The notes: generated by a model not told the origin, from the letters alone. Shown: positions 45,019 to 56,439, counted from the stretch's first letter. The stretch is 64,000 nt of DNA from Papio anubis (GCF_008728515.1 NC_044976.1:37781376-37845375), one strand, 5' to 3'. Translations and numbers: made by a program.

Positions 45019-45859
45019 AGGACCTATTTATTTATTATGACAAACTGGCTTATGTGATTATGGAGGTGGAGAAGTTCCAAGACCTGCAGTTAGCAAACTG
45101 GAGACCCAGGAGAGCCAATGTGTGTTCCAGTCTGGAAGTCCACTGCCTTGAGATCAAAGAACAGCCAACGTTTCAGTTCAAGTCTATAGAATGGAAAAGA
45201 CCTATGTCCCAGCTCATATGGTCAGGCAGGAGACCTTGCCTCTTACTTGAGGGAGGGGCGGCCTTTTTGTTCTATTTAGGCCTGATTGGATGAGGGCCAC
45301 CCACATGAGGGCATGCAGTCTGCTTTATTCAGTCAAGTGTCAATTCCATCCAAAAATAACCTCACAGATACTCAGAATGTTTGACCAAATAAACTGCGCA
45401 GCCCATGACTCAGTCAAGTTGACACATAAAATGAATCACATGGAATATATTATTTGAAGGTCTGGACAACTGAGCTGTAAGTCCCAACAAGCCTGTTATC
45501 CTTTGCTCATTTGTTTGGGTGTGGAAGTGTGGGTGACTTATTTTTCATCAGGATAATTCCCCTGGAGCCATTCTGTCCTACAAGGGCCTACATGGTATGA
45601 TCCTCCCTGGCTCCCTTGGAGGAACCCTGATCTTAGTCCTTGAAGACTAACAGCATCCAGGAGACTAAAAAATGATGGGCTGTTTCATCTGTACAAACTA
45701 CTAGCTTTTGGGCTACACCATTTGGGAATTTTGTATTTATCATAGCAGTTATGCCGTTATTTCAATTGACCACTAGAGGGCAGGAATGGCTTATAAAACC
45801 GGATCCAGTATGCTAAAAGGGCTTTAATAAAGCTAACCTACGGTGGATTGAAAGGTATG
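45019..45859. other. Intergenic unique sequence
   Basis: There is no gene and no confident repeat here. A strong CTCF-like motif near 45,770 is listed separately. Confidence 0.4.
45770..45783 (+). promoter_or_regulatory. CTCF-like motif, forward orientation
   Basis: CCACTAGAGGGCAG fits the CTCF core consensus CCASYAGRKGGCRS at every position. Occupancy cannot be judged from sequence. Confidence 0.5.
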
Positions 45860-46180
45860 ATTTTTTTTTTTTTTTTTGGCCCGGGCGTGGTGACTCATGC
45901 CTCTAATGCCAGCACTTTGGGAGGCCGAGGTTGGCAGATCACCTGAGCGCAGGAGTTTGAGATCAGCCTGACCAACATGGCGAATCCCCATCTCTATTAA
46001 AAATACAAAAATTACACCCAGGCATAGTGCCATGGGCACCTGTCATCCCAGCTACTCGGGAGACAGAGACAGAAGAACCTTTTGAACCCGGGAGGCGGAG
46101 GCTGCAGTGAGATGAGATCATGCCCCTTCACCCTAGCCTGGACGACAGAGTAGACTCCGTCTCAAATGAAAAAAAAGGTT
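45860..46180 (+). repeat. Alu preceded by a T run
   Basis: A T run at 45,861-45,877 is followed by a plus-strand Alu (45,879-46,172), which is an unusual order. The T run may be the tail of a lost minus-strand element. Confidence 0.8.
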
Positions 46181-46213
46181 TTTTTCTTTTCTTCTTACTT
46201 TCACTGTCCTTAG

Positions 46214-47939
46214 TGTGTCCAGAATTGCTGGGTTCTTGGTCTCACTGACTTCAAGGATGAAGCCGCGGACCCTCGGGGTGAGTGTTACAGTTCCTAAAGA
46301 TGGTGTGTCCAGTTTCCTTATGATGTTCTGACGCGTTCGGAGTTTCTTCCTTCTGGTGGGTTCCTGGTCTTGCTGGCTTCAGGAGTGAAACCGCAGACCT
46401 CCGCGGTGAGTGTTACAGTTTTGTTTTTTTGTTGTTGTTTTTTGAGAGGGAGTCTCGCTCTGTTGCCCAGGCTGGAGTGCAGTAACGCGATCTCGGCTCA
46501 CTGCAAGCTCCGCCTCCTGAGTAGTTGGGACTACAGGCTCCCCCGCCAGCATGCCCAGCTAATTTTTTGTATTTTTAGTAGAGATGGGGTTTCACCTTGG
46601 TCTCGATTTCCTGACCTTGTGATCCACCTGTCTCAGCCTCCCAAAGTGCTAGAATTACAGGTGTGAGCCACAGCGCCCGGCCACAGCTCTTAAATGGGTG
46701 CCTCCGGAGTTGTTCATTCCTCCCGGTAGGTTCGTGGTCTCGCTGGCGTTAGGAGAGAAGCTGCAGACCTTCGCGGTGAGTGTTACAGCCCATAAGAGCA
46801 GTGCAAACCCAAATAGTGACCAGCAATATTTATTTCAAAGAGGGAAATAACCGAACCCCCTACTGTGTAGAAGAGCACCATGGCAGTTACTGATGCTGGC
46901 TCGGGCAGTCTGCGTTTATTCCTTTATCTCCCCCCACCCACATCCTGCTGATTGGTCCATTTTACAGAGAGCTGATTGGTCCATTTTCACAGGGTGCTGA
47001 TTGGTGCATTTACAATCCCTGAGTTAGACACAGAGTGCTGATTGGTCTATTTACAATCCTCTAGCTAGAGGTAATAGTTCTCCAAGACCCCATTAGATTA
47101 GCTAGACACAGAGCACTGATAGGTACTGTTTACAAACCTTGAGCTAGACACAGAGTGCTGATTGGTGTATTTACAATCCTTTAGCTAGACATAAAAGTTC
47201 TCCAAGTCCCCACCGGATTAGCTAGATACAGAGTGCTGATTAGTGCATCCACGAACCCTGAGCTAGACACAGAGTGCTGATTGGTGCATATACAATCCTC
47301 CATTAGATATAAAACTTCTCCAAGTCCCCACCCCACTCAGGAGGCCAGCTGGCTTGGCCTAGTGGATCACGTGCTGGGCCGCCAGTTCCACCACACACTT
47401 ACACTCCTCAGCCCTTGGGCGGTGGATGGGACCGGTTGCCACGGAGTAGGGGGCAATGCCCGTCAGGAAGGCTCGGGCCAAGTGGGAGCCCACGGGTGGG
47501 GGCGGGATCGGGCATGGCGGGCTGCAGGTCCCGAGGACTGCCCTGAGGGGAGGCGGCTGAGGCCAGGCGAGAATTCCAGCGCAGTGCTGGGGGACCCGGC
47601 GCCCCCTCCGCAGCTGTTGGACAGGGTGCTAAGGCCCTCAAAGCCCCTGGCCGCTGTGAGTGCGGGGACCCGCCGAGGCCACGCCCAGCCAAGCCGGCGC
47701 CCACCGGGAACTCACGATGGCCCGTGAGCGCCGTTCCCAGCCCTGGTTCCAGCTGGCACCTCTCCCTCCACACCTCCCCGCAAACAGAGGGAGCCGGCTC
47801 TGGCCTTGGCCAGCCCAGAGAGGGGCTCCCACAGTGCATCAGCGGGCTGAAGGACTCCTTAAGCGTGGCCAGTGTAGACACCATGGCCTGAGGAGGTGCC
47901 GAGAGTGAGCAAGGGCTGCCAGCACTTTGTCACCTCTCA
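46214..47939 (-). mobile_element. Solo LTR12C-like (HERV9) LTR containing an AluY
   Basis: It is near full length: TGTGTCC at the left and CACCTCTCA at the right, flanked by a perfect 4-bp duplication TTAG (46,210-46,213 and 47,940-47,943). Without the Alu it is about 1.47 kb. The U3 repeats carry six intact ATTGG boxes between 46,950 and 47,285, plus two mutated ones. Bases 47,340-47,900 are the GC-rich part. A shortened minus-strand AluY lies at 46,437-46,682. There are no viral coding genes, so this is a recombined solo LTR. Confidence 0.87.
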
Positions 47940-47972
47940 TTAGGACCTTCAGACTTAAAGAATTTAAGAAAC

Positions 47973-49003
47973 TTGGCCGGGCGTTGTGGCTCATGCCTGT
48001 AATCCCAGCACTTTGGGAGGCTGAGGCGGGTGGATCACAAGGTCAGGATATGGAGACCATCCTAGCTAACACAGTGAAACCCCGTCTCTACTAAAAACAC
48101 ACACATACACACACACATACACACACACACACAAATTAGCCAGGCATGGTGGTAGGTGCCTGTAGTCCCAGCTACTCGGGAGGCTGAGGCAGGAAAATGA
48201 CATGAACCCGGGAGGCGGAGCTTGCAGTGAGCCAAGATCGCACTCCAGCCTGGGCAACAGAGCAAGACTCTGTCTCAAAAAATAAAATAAAATAAAAAAT
48301 AAAAATCTAAGAAACGTGTCCAGGCCAGGTGTGGTGGCTCATGCCTGTAATCTTAGCACTGTGGGAGGATTGCTTGAGCCCAGAAATTTGAGACCAACCT
48401 GGGTGACACAGGGAGACCCCATCTCTACAAAAAATGTTGAGGCAGGAGGATCTCTTGACCCCTGGATGTGGAGGCTGCAGTGAGCCGAGATTATGCCACT
48501 GCTCTCCCACTCCATCCTGGGCAACAGAGCGAGACCGTCTGTCAAAAAATAAAAATTAAAAAGAGAGAAAATAAAGTTGTCCAAATCATGTATTCCAGTA
48601 CATAGCAAATCTGGAATGTTAACCTAGGTTTTTCTGACTCCAAATTTTATGGTTTCTGGTGTGGGTACAAATCAATAATTATTCTTCTTTCATTCTTTTT
48701 TTAAAAAATTCCGCCGTGCGGTGGCTCACCTCTGTAATCCCAGAACTTTGGGAGGCCAAGGCGGGCGGATCACTAGATCAGGAGATTGAGACCATCCTGG
48801 CCAACACGATGAAACCTCGTCTCTACTAAAAATACAAAAAAATTAGCTGGGCGTGGTGGCGGGCACCTGTAGTCCCAGCTACTCGGGAGGCTGAGGCAGG
48901 AGAATGGCGGGAACCTGGGAGGCGGAGCTTGAAGTGAGCCAAGATCTTCCAACTGCATTCCAGCATGGGCGACAGAGCGAGACTCCGTCTCAAAAAAAAA
49001 GTG
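47973..49003 (+). repeat. Three plus-strand Alus
   Basis: The copies are about 47,973-48,308 (with a (CA)n tract at 48,098-48,134 in the central linker), 48,324-48,560 (old, with a deletion) and 48,712-49,000 (AluY-like). Confidence 0.88.
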
Positions 49004-49385
49004 TTTAGAACAGTGTATGGTACTTGGTAAATACTAAATAAAATCAAGCTGTTGTTAACTCAACCAATATTTCTTAAGCAACTACTCTGTTCTAGTACCA
49101 CTGTTCTAGGTACTGGGGTAGCACAATCATACTCATACAGAGGTTATCTATTGGAGCTTATATTCTAGGAAGGTAGATGGACAAGAAACAAAATAAGAAA
49201 AGTTTGTGTTTTTCTTCGCATGAATATGAAGGAATATGGCCAAAAATAGAGCATGGAAGATGACTGGGAGTGCTGGTGCTGGAGGAAGGCTTGCTACGTA
49301 AATGGGGCTGTCAGAGGCACCTCCTCTGAGGCGACATCCAGAAAAATCCAAAAGAGGTGAGGCCGCCAGCTAGGAGGCTGACTCA

Positions 49386-49458
49386 TGCGCATGCGTAGGA
49401 GCAGAGTATTGCGCAGAGAGGCGTGAGGATAAGGGCTGGAGGCGGGGCCGCACCGGCC
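49386..49458. promoter_or_regulatory. NRF1-like site and GC box
   Basis: TGCGCATGCGTA (from 49,386) matches the NRF1 consensus YGCGCAYGCGCR at 11 of 12 positions. About 50 bp later GGAGGCGGGGCCGCAC is a GC box. Together they look like a small CpG promoter in otherwise ordinary intergenic DNA. No transcript is proven. Confidence 0.45.
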
Positions 49459-49485
49459 TTCAAGGAAGGGGAAAGGGGCCGTGTG

Positions 49486-49862
49486 ATGCTAATTTTATGT
49501 CACCTTGGCCAGGCTGTGGTGCCCATGGTTTGGACAAACAAGTCTAGCTGTTGCTACATAGGCAAATTTTTGGATGTGATTACCATTTAAATTAGTAAAC
49601 TTTGAGTAAAGCAGATTACCCTCTATATGGTGGGCGGGCCATTCGGTTGAAGACCTTAAGAAGAATGACTGAGGTCTCCCGAGGAAGAAGGATTTCTGCC
49701 TCCTGACGGCAACATCGAAATTTGACTTGAGTTTCCAGCCTTCGTACTTGAGAATGCAACATAAACTCTTCCTGAATTTCCAGGCTGACAACCTGCCCTG
49801 TAGATTTCAGAGTTGCCTGTTCCCACATCGCATGAGCCAGTTCCTTAAAATAAATCTCTCTG
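49486..49862 (+). mobile_element. Old interspersed repeat, family not assigned
   Basis: The series GGCTGTGGTGCCCATGGTTTGG, GAGTAAAGCAGATTACCCTC, GGTCTCCCGAGGAAGAAGG and TTCCTTAAAATAAATCTCTC matches a well-known medium-reiteration repeat that I recognise but cannot name with certainty. Confidence 0.5.
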
Positions 49863-49869
49863 TCTTCTC

Positions 49870-50740
49870 AGTAGTGCTCTAATAGAGGCCAGGGTCGCAG
49901 AAGGGAGGGAAGGATGGGGCGAGAACGATGAAACGGGGCCAGAGGTGAGGTGAGGTGGGGAGCCGATGGTGGGCCTGGAGCCGCTGGGAGGGCGCTGGCC
50001 TTTGCACTGACTGGGGGTCCCTGGAGGGCGCCGAGCAGAAGGGAGACTCGGAGGCCGGTGGTGTTCAAAGCGCCCTCTGGCGGCCGTGAGGAGCCAGGGG
50101 CTGCAGGGGCCCGGGCGGTGGGAGGGAGCCTCGGGAGGCGCGGGGGCGGAGGGAACCTGGTGCGGGCTCGGACCTCGGCAGTGGCGCCCGCGGTGATATG
50201 CGGACACATTCTGGTGTATTCTGAAGATGGAGCGGAGGGGATGTGCGGGCACTCTGGGTGCGGGCTGTGAGAGAAGAGGTGTCAGGGTCAACTCCAGGGC
50301 TTTCGGGCTGAGCAGCTGGAAGGACAGAGTTGCCATTTCTCGAGAGCAGGAAGATTTGGAGAGGAACCTGTCCAGGAGCGGGGCGGGGGGCAGGAGCTGG
50401 GCTTTGGACTTGTTCGTTCTGGACGCCTCTGGGCCTTGGCTGTTGGATGTCCAGGCCTGCACCTCGGGGCCTGGGTTGCAGACGTGAATTTGGCGGCTCT
50501 GAGTTGGGCCTGGTCCCGACCACAAAGGGAGGCTGGCAGAGCCTGCCCAGAACCGGGGCCTGTGCTCCTCCCTCCGCGCCTGCAGCGCGAGCCTTGTCCT
50601 CGGAATCTCTCCCGGCCGCCCTGCACCTCCCCACGCGGGGTCTCCCACCAGAAGCACCGTCCTGGGTGCCCGAGGCAGCGGGGGTGACACCCACTCCTGC
50701 CCCCTGTTCAGTGCACGGGGCCAGGCTCTTCAGGTCACAG
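49870..50740. other. GC-rich patch containing an ancient repeat and a CTCF-like motif
   Basis: GC and CpG rise sharply here. About 50,190-50,470 aligns by eye with the same old mammalian repeat seen at 17,440-17,570 (the TCAGGGTCAACTCCAGGGC and TGAGCAGCTGGAAGGAC parts). Long open frames in several phases on both strands are explained by GC content. No protein was recognised. Confidence 0.5.
50070..50084 (-). promoter_or_regulatory. CTCF-like motif, reverse orientation
   Basis: On the minus strand CCGCCAGAGGGCGC fits the CTCF core consensus at all but the third position. It points toward the forward motif at 45,770. Confidence 0.5.
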
Positions 50741-51526
50741 TGACTCACAGAAAACAGGAACAAGCCTGGAAATCCTCAAACCCGGTCACCCATTAACCGG
50801 GTCCTGAGTGAGGCCCAGCGTTACAGGCGTCGATTTCGCACCAGAGCTGGCGCCATTTAGTCCAGGGAAGGCAGGTGGGTCCTGTCTCCTATGCCTCCCT
50901 TGATGAGTTAGGTTTGCTCTGGGCAGGACTGTCTTACCAAGGGTGAGGGGGCAGTAATCCATCAGCAGTGGCTCCCGCGGGGACAGGCACAGTGAGTGGC
51001 TGCTCATGCCAGATATTGGCCATTTGCAATTTGCCTGCAAATCCCTGTGGGCCTGTGCTTCAAAGGGCCCATCGAGTCACTGTGCAGTGGCGGTCAGTCA
51101 CCCAGCTTTCTAACATCACAGGTTGAATGAGAAGCTTTCAGTCCTGAATCAAACAGGAGGAGCCCTAAAGCCAGCACGGGGCCCTGTCTCACTCGCAGCC
51201 CAGCTATAGAACCAGGACCTCTCAGCAGCACTTTGGGGAGAGATTCAGCGGCACAAACACAGTATGTGCCATGCTGAGGACATGGGTGGCCACTGCAGCC
51301 CCACAGGTGTCTTTCTTAGTGGGCACATGATCTCAATTAACTGGGAGGACTGTGGTCTTTTTATTTCTTTGCCGAACACATCTGTAACCTGAAGAACTAA
51401 CCTCTGTTACCTGTGATGGAACTTTCTTCCTTAGAGTGTCCTTGATGAGGGTGCTTATGTAACTTAACCTCAGGAAGATTTAGAACTAAGGCTAGCATGC
51501 TAAACCAAAAATTAAAATCTTAGCAC
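50741..51526. other. Intergenic unique sequence
   Basis: I see no gene or clear repeat. Confidence 0.4.
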
Positions 51527-52190
51527 TGGCCGGGCGTGGCGGCTCACGCCTGTAATCCCAGCACTTTGGGAGGCCGAGGTAGGAAGATGAATTGTGGTCA
51601 GGAGTTCGAGACCAGCCTGGCTAACATGGTGAAGCCCCATCTCTACTAAAAATACAGAAATTACCCGGGCGTGGTGCTGCGTGGCCTGTAATCGCAGTTA
51701 CTCAGGAGGCTGAGGCAGAAGAATAGCTTGAACCCGGGCGGTGGAGGTTGCAGTGAGTCAAGATTGTGTCACTGCACTCCAGCCTGGGCTACGGAGCAAG
51801 ATTCTGTTCTCAAAAAAACAAAAACAAAAAAACCTTAGCATTAATATTTCTGTTCAAATAAATAATCTAGACACATTTAGGGTTTTTGTTTTGTTTTCTG
51901 TTTTTGTTTTTGAGACAGGGTCTCAGTCTATCTCCCAGGCTGGAATGCAGTAGCCAGATCTCAGCTCACTGAAACCTCTGCCTCCCGGGCTCAAGTGATC
52001 CTCCCACCTCAGTCTCCTGAGTAGCTGGGATCACAGGCGGGTGCAACCATGTCTGGCTAATTTTTAAATTCTTTGTGGAGATGAGGTCTCACTATATTGC
52101 CCAGGCTGTTCTCAAACTCCTGGGCTCAGGCGATCAGCCTCAGCCTCCCAAAGTCCTGGGATTACAAGTGTGAGCCACAGTGCCTGGCCT
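51527..52190. repeat. Two Alus in opposite orientation
   Basis: A plus-strand copy lies at 51,527-51,835 and a minus-strand copy at about 51,885-52,190. Confidence 0.88.
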
Positions 52191-52310
52191 TAGTTTTTTA
52201 TACAAACGGATTTTAGAGAGAACTTAAGATTCATCCTATTTATCACTTGGATTTACTTGATGTATAAGAATGATTTAAATCTTCAGGAAGGTTTTGTTTA
52301 TACAGATAAC

Positions 52311-52953
52311 TGGGTGTTCTGTGCGGGAGCCACGGGAGCTGCGTGCGGGGAGAAGAAAAGGCACACACACAATACCTTTAAGGGTAAACAAGCTTTATCC
52401 CACGTAAATGGCAGTGCAGATATAATAAGCAAATGATGTAAGAAAATTAATATAATAAGCAAATTGATATAAGTAAATGACATAATAAGCAAATTGCAAT
52501 GGGAAGGGGAGAAGGGAAAACAGATAGATGAATTTACACTCACCAGACTATGGAGGATTCACCACCAGACTGGGAAGCAACAGCCTGGGCTCCAGAGTCG
52601 GCCACTCGTCCATGCACGGATTGGGAGAGGTCTCGCGAGGCTTCAGCGCAGCCTGGGACCCAAGCTCCTTTTTGTAACGAGTTGTTTGGCATGAGGTCTG
52701 GTTACAGGGCCCTTTGTGATCGGTCTCAAGGAACACAAAAAGGTCAACTTGGAACACAAAAAGGTCAACTTGTTTTTGCGACTGTCTATTGTTTTTCAAG
52801 AACTAAGGTACAGGAATAGATTGAAATAGAGATTTCTCTGAAACAGCGCTGAACACCTCAAGGCGCTCACACAACCCGGTCAAGGACTTGGTGACCATTG
52901 TTTGTGTCCATGTTCAGTTGAGTTCAGATTTAATATTTAACTTTTCTTCCACA
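52311..52953 (-). mobile_element. Solo ERVK/HML-like LTR, antisense
   Basis: On the minus strand it runs from TGTGGAAGAAAAG to about GCACAGAACACCCA. Its 3' part (GGTATTGTGTGTGTGCCTTT, then CTCCCCGCACGCAGCTCC) resembles the U5 end of class II ERV LTRs such as MER9. A 21-bp direct repeat lies at 52,730-52,771 and three ATAATAAGCAAAT repeats at about 52,417-52,497. I could not see a target duplication. The subfamily is unassigned. Confidence 0.5.
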
Positions 52954-53129
52954 CTGAGATACTGAAAAAGAAAATCAAACCTATTCATTTATGCTTGAAG
53001 ATGTAAAGTTGTAAAAAGCCCTTTAGAAGCATTTGCTAAAATCTAGATTTTCAAACAAGATTTGTAAGCTGAATTTTATTTATACTTTTAAAATATTTTA
53101 TTATTATTAAATTTTGGTACATGACATAG

Positions 53130-53235
53130 TCTTGATATGGCCTTTAGGCTGATCTCAATTCCTAGCCTCAAGTAATCCTCCTGCCTCGGCTGCCTAAATT
53201 GCTGGGATTACAGGTGTGAGCCACCACACCTGGCC
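53130..53235 (-). repeat. Alu monomer fragment
   Basis: It is an old partial copy ending GTGAGCCACCACACCTGGCC. Confidence 0.75.
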
Positions 53236-53267
53236 AATAGGTTGAATCTTAAGAAAGAACAGGCGGG

Positions 53268-53543
53268 CAGTGGCTCAGCCTGTAATCCCAGCACTTGGGA
53301 GGCTGAGGTAGGTGGGATCACAGAGATTGGGAGATCCGAGACCATCCGGGCCTGGCATGTGAAACCCATCTCCTATAAAATACAAAAACAGTCGTGGTGG
53401 TGAGGCATGGCCATATGGTCCCAGCTGCTGAAGGCAGGAATATAAGTGAACCTGGGAGGAGCTGCAGTGAGCAGAGATCCAACACCATAAGCCACGGGTG
53501 ACAGCCATGAGACTCAAAATACCAAAAAAAAAAAAAAAAAAAA
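53268..53543 (+). repeat. Alu with many single-base losses (probable sequence errors)
   Basis: It is recognisably an Alu, but bases are missing every 10-20 nt (GGCTCAGCCTGTAATCCC, GCACTTGGGAGG, GTGAAACCCATCTCC). This is unlike all neighbouring Alus. Confidence 0.85.
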
Positions 53544-53684
53544 AGAAAAGAACTAGTAAGTATTTTAGGTAATAACTTTAATAAATAGAAACCTGTTCTT
53601 TACTCTGAAATAAACACCAAATAGTCTTTTCTGTGACACAGAAACCATTCTCGAACTGGCCCAAATAATACATCAAAAGGTGAA

Positions 53685-53972
53685 TGGGGCGGGCGCCAGT
53701 GGCTCAAGCCTGTAATCCAGCACTTTGGGAGGCCCGAGGCGGGAGTGGATCAGGAGATCAGACCATCCTGGCTAACACACGTAGAGCCATCTACTAAAAT
53801 ATTAAAAACTAGCTTGGCAGTGAGTGCGTGATCCCAGCTACTTTCGGAGGCTGGAGGCAGGAGATAAATAGAAAAGCAGGAGAGCGGAGCTTGCAGAGGT
53901 AGTGAGATCAGCTCACTACACTCCAGCCTATGATGTGAGACTCCGTTTCAAAAAAAAAAAAAAAAAAAAAAG
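53685..53972 (+). repeat. AluY with many indels (probable sequence errors), Old World monkey type head
   Basis: GGCTCAAGCCTGTAATCCAG and AAAAACTAGC mark a young Old World monkey type AluY. Frequent one- or two-base gains and losses contradict a young age. Confidence 0.85.
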
Positions 53973-53974
53973 GG

Positions 53975-54965
53975 TGAATGGACAAACAAATTGGGGTCCA
54001 TCCATACAATGGAATACTACACAGCAACAAAAGAAACAGCAATTTATTCACAGAACTTGATGAATTTCTAAAGCATTATGCTAAGTGAAGGAAGCCAGAC
54101 TTAAAAGTTTCCCTGCTGTCTGATTCCATTTATACATAGACAAAACCATGGTAGGCTAGGCATGGTGGCTCACGCCTATGATCCCGGCACTTAGGGAGGC
54201 TGATGGGGGCAGATCACAAGGTCAGGAGTTTGAGACCAGCCTGGCCAACATGGTGAAACCCTGTCTCTACTAAAAATACAAAAATTAGTTGGGCATGATG
54301 GTGTGTGCCTATAATCCCAGCTACTGGGGAGGCTGAGGCAGGAGAATGACTTGAACCCAGGAGGCAGAGGTTATGCCACTGCACTCTAGCCTGGGTGATA
54401 GAGTAAATCTCCGTCTCAAAAAAAAAAGAAAAACAAAAAACAAAAAACAACCATGGTGGCAGAAACACAGAAACCAGATCAATGCTTGAGACTGGAGGAG
54501 GTGATTGGCTGCAAAGGGGTCAGAGGGAGTTTCTGGGTGATAGAAATGCTCCATATCAGCCGGGCGCGGTGGCTCACGCCTGTAATCCCAGCACTTTGGG
54601 AGGCGGAGGTGGGTGGATCATGAGGTCAAGAGATCGAGACAACGATGAAACCCCGTCTCTACTAAAAATACAAAAAAATTAGCCGGGCACGGTGGCAGGT
54701 GCCTGTAGTCCCAGCTACTCAGGAGGCTGAGGCAGGAGAATTGCGTGAACCTGGGAGGCGGAGCTTGCAGTGAGCCGAGATTGCACCACTGCACTCCAGC
54801 CTGGGCGACAGAGCAAGACTCCGTCTCAAAAAAAAAAAAAAAAAAAGAAATGCTCCATATCACAATTATGAGGTCATTGCCTGAGTGTTTACATTGGCAT
54901 GACTCACCAAATTTTACATTTAACATTGGCGAATTTTGTTGTACATAAATTACACCTCAATAACA
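53975..54965 (+). mobile_element. L1M 3' end with two inserted Alus
   Basis: CAATGGAATACTACACAGCAA, AAGGAAGCCAGACTTAAAAG and ACATAAATTACACCTCAATA are sense L1 3' sequence. Alus are inserted at 54,155-54,450 and 54,560-54,846. The second is flanked by the 17-bp duplication AGAAATGCTCCATATCA. Confidence 0.75.
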
Positions 54966-55218
54966 CAGATTTTTAAAAATAATACTATTCTCAAGATTAC
55001 CAGAACCTTCCATATTCAACATGAGGCATGAAACAGGACCATTTTTTTAGACAATAATGTCGGAAAGGGGAGGTGGCTGTGAAGAGAGAGGCCAAGTAAT
55101 CACGGAGTCACCATGGAAACCAGGAGAGCCAGCCGGGTGCAGAAGTAGAGTGGGTTCCCCCACTCGAGGTTCCCCTTATGAATCAAGTCAAACCAAGTCA
55201 CCGTGATTGAATGATTCT

Positions 55219-56271
55219 CTCTTTTTTTTTTTTTTTTGAGACTGTCTCGCTCTGTCCTGAAGGCTGGAGTGCAGTGGCGCAATCTTGGCTCACTGCAACC
55301 TCTGCCTCCCAGGTTCACACCATTCTCCTGACCCAGCCTCATGAGTAGCTGGGACTACAAGGGCCCACCACTACGTCTGGCTAATTTTTTGCATTTTTAG
55401 TAGAGACAGTGTTTCACCATGTTAGCCAAGATGGCCTCCATCTCCTGACCTCATGAGCCGCCTGCCTCGTCCTCCCAAAGTGCTGGGATTACAAGCGTGA
55501 GCCACCACGCTGGCCTGAACTACTCTTTTCTAGCAGGTGTAGAGCAGGGGTCAGGTTTTGCCTGGTGTCTTAGTTATCGATTGCTATGTAACAATGACCA
55601 TAAACTTGGTGCTTTCAACAATGCTCATTGATTACCTTACAGCTTCTGTGGTTTAGGAGTATGGCTTGGCTTAGCTGGGTCCTTGGCTCAGTATTGCACA
55701 AGGCTACACTCAGGGTGTTGTTCAGGCTCACCTGGAGGCTCCTCCAGGAGAAAAGCCACTTACTCAGGTTGAGTAACTTAGGTTGTTGGTAGAATTCATA
55801 TCCTTGTGCCATATGACTGGGCCCTGGCTTGGGCACCTGGTCTTTTTCTGGCTGCCAGCTGCAGGCTGCCCCTGAAGCCCTTGAGGCCACCCATAGTTCC
55901 AGCCACAGGGGCTTCTCCAACATGGCTGATTACTGCCTCCACCCAGCAGGCGCGTCTCTGTCTCCAGGCGACTAATTTTTTTTTTTTTTTTGACGAATTC
56001 TCGCTTTGTTGCCAGGCTGGAATGCAGTGGTGCTATTTCGGCTGACTGTAACCTGCACCTCCCAGGTTCAAGCGATTCTCCTGCCTCAGCCTCCCAAGTA
56101 GCTGGGACTACAGGTGCCCGCCACCATGCCCAGCTAATTTTTGTATTTTTAGTAGAGATGAAGTTTCCCCATGTTGGCCAGGATGGTCTCAATCTCCTGA
56201 TGTCGTGATCCACCTGCCTCGGCCTCCCAAAGTGTTGGGATTACAGGCGTGAGCCAACCGCACCTGGCCCT
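55219..56271 (-). repeat. Two minus-strand Alus around an older repeat
   Basis: The copies are 55,219-55,517 and 55,978-56,271. The intervening 55,570-55,975 and the following 56,272-56,440 look like one older element (GATTGCTATGTAACAATGACC ... CATATTCTATTGGTTAGAAG) split by the second Alu. Its family is not assigned. Confidence 0.75.
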
Positions 56272-56439
56272 AAGTCGGTCTTATACAAGGCAAGGCAGTC
56301 ATGGGAGCGGTATCCTCTTACCTGTGCCATGTGATGCAGCTTGCTTATGGGAGTGACATCCCTCACGTTTGCCATATTCTATTGGTTAGAAGCAAGTCAT
56401 GGGTTCTGTCCACATGCAAGGGGACCCTACAAGGCATGG

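Noticed and set aside
41160..47939. An intact HERV9 provirus spanning the LTR12 copies
   Set aside because: The LTRs are in different orientations, each has its own apparent target duplication, and no gag, pol or env sequence lies between them. They are solo LTRs.
49845..50690. A 281-codon open frame on the minus strand, with others in different phases
   Set aside because: The region is GC-rich, so stop codons are rare in several frames on both strands. The protein is Pro/Arg/Ser-rich with no family features, and part of it lies over an old interspersed repeat.
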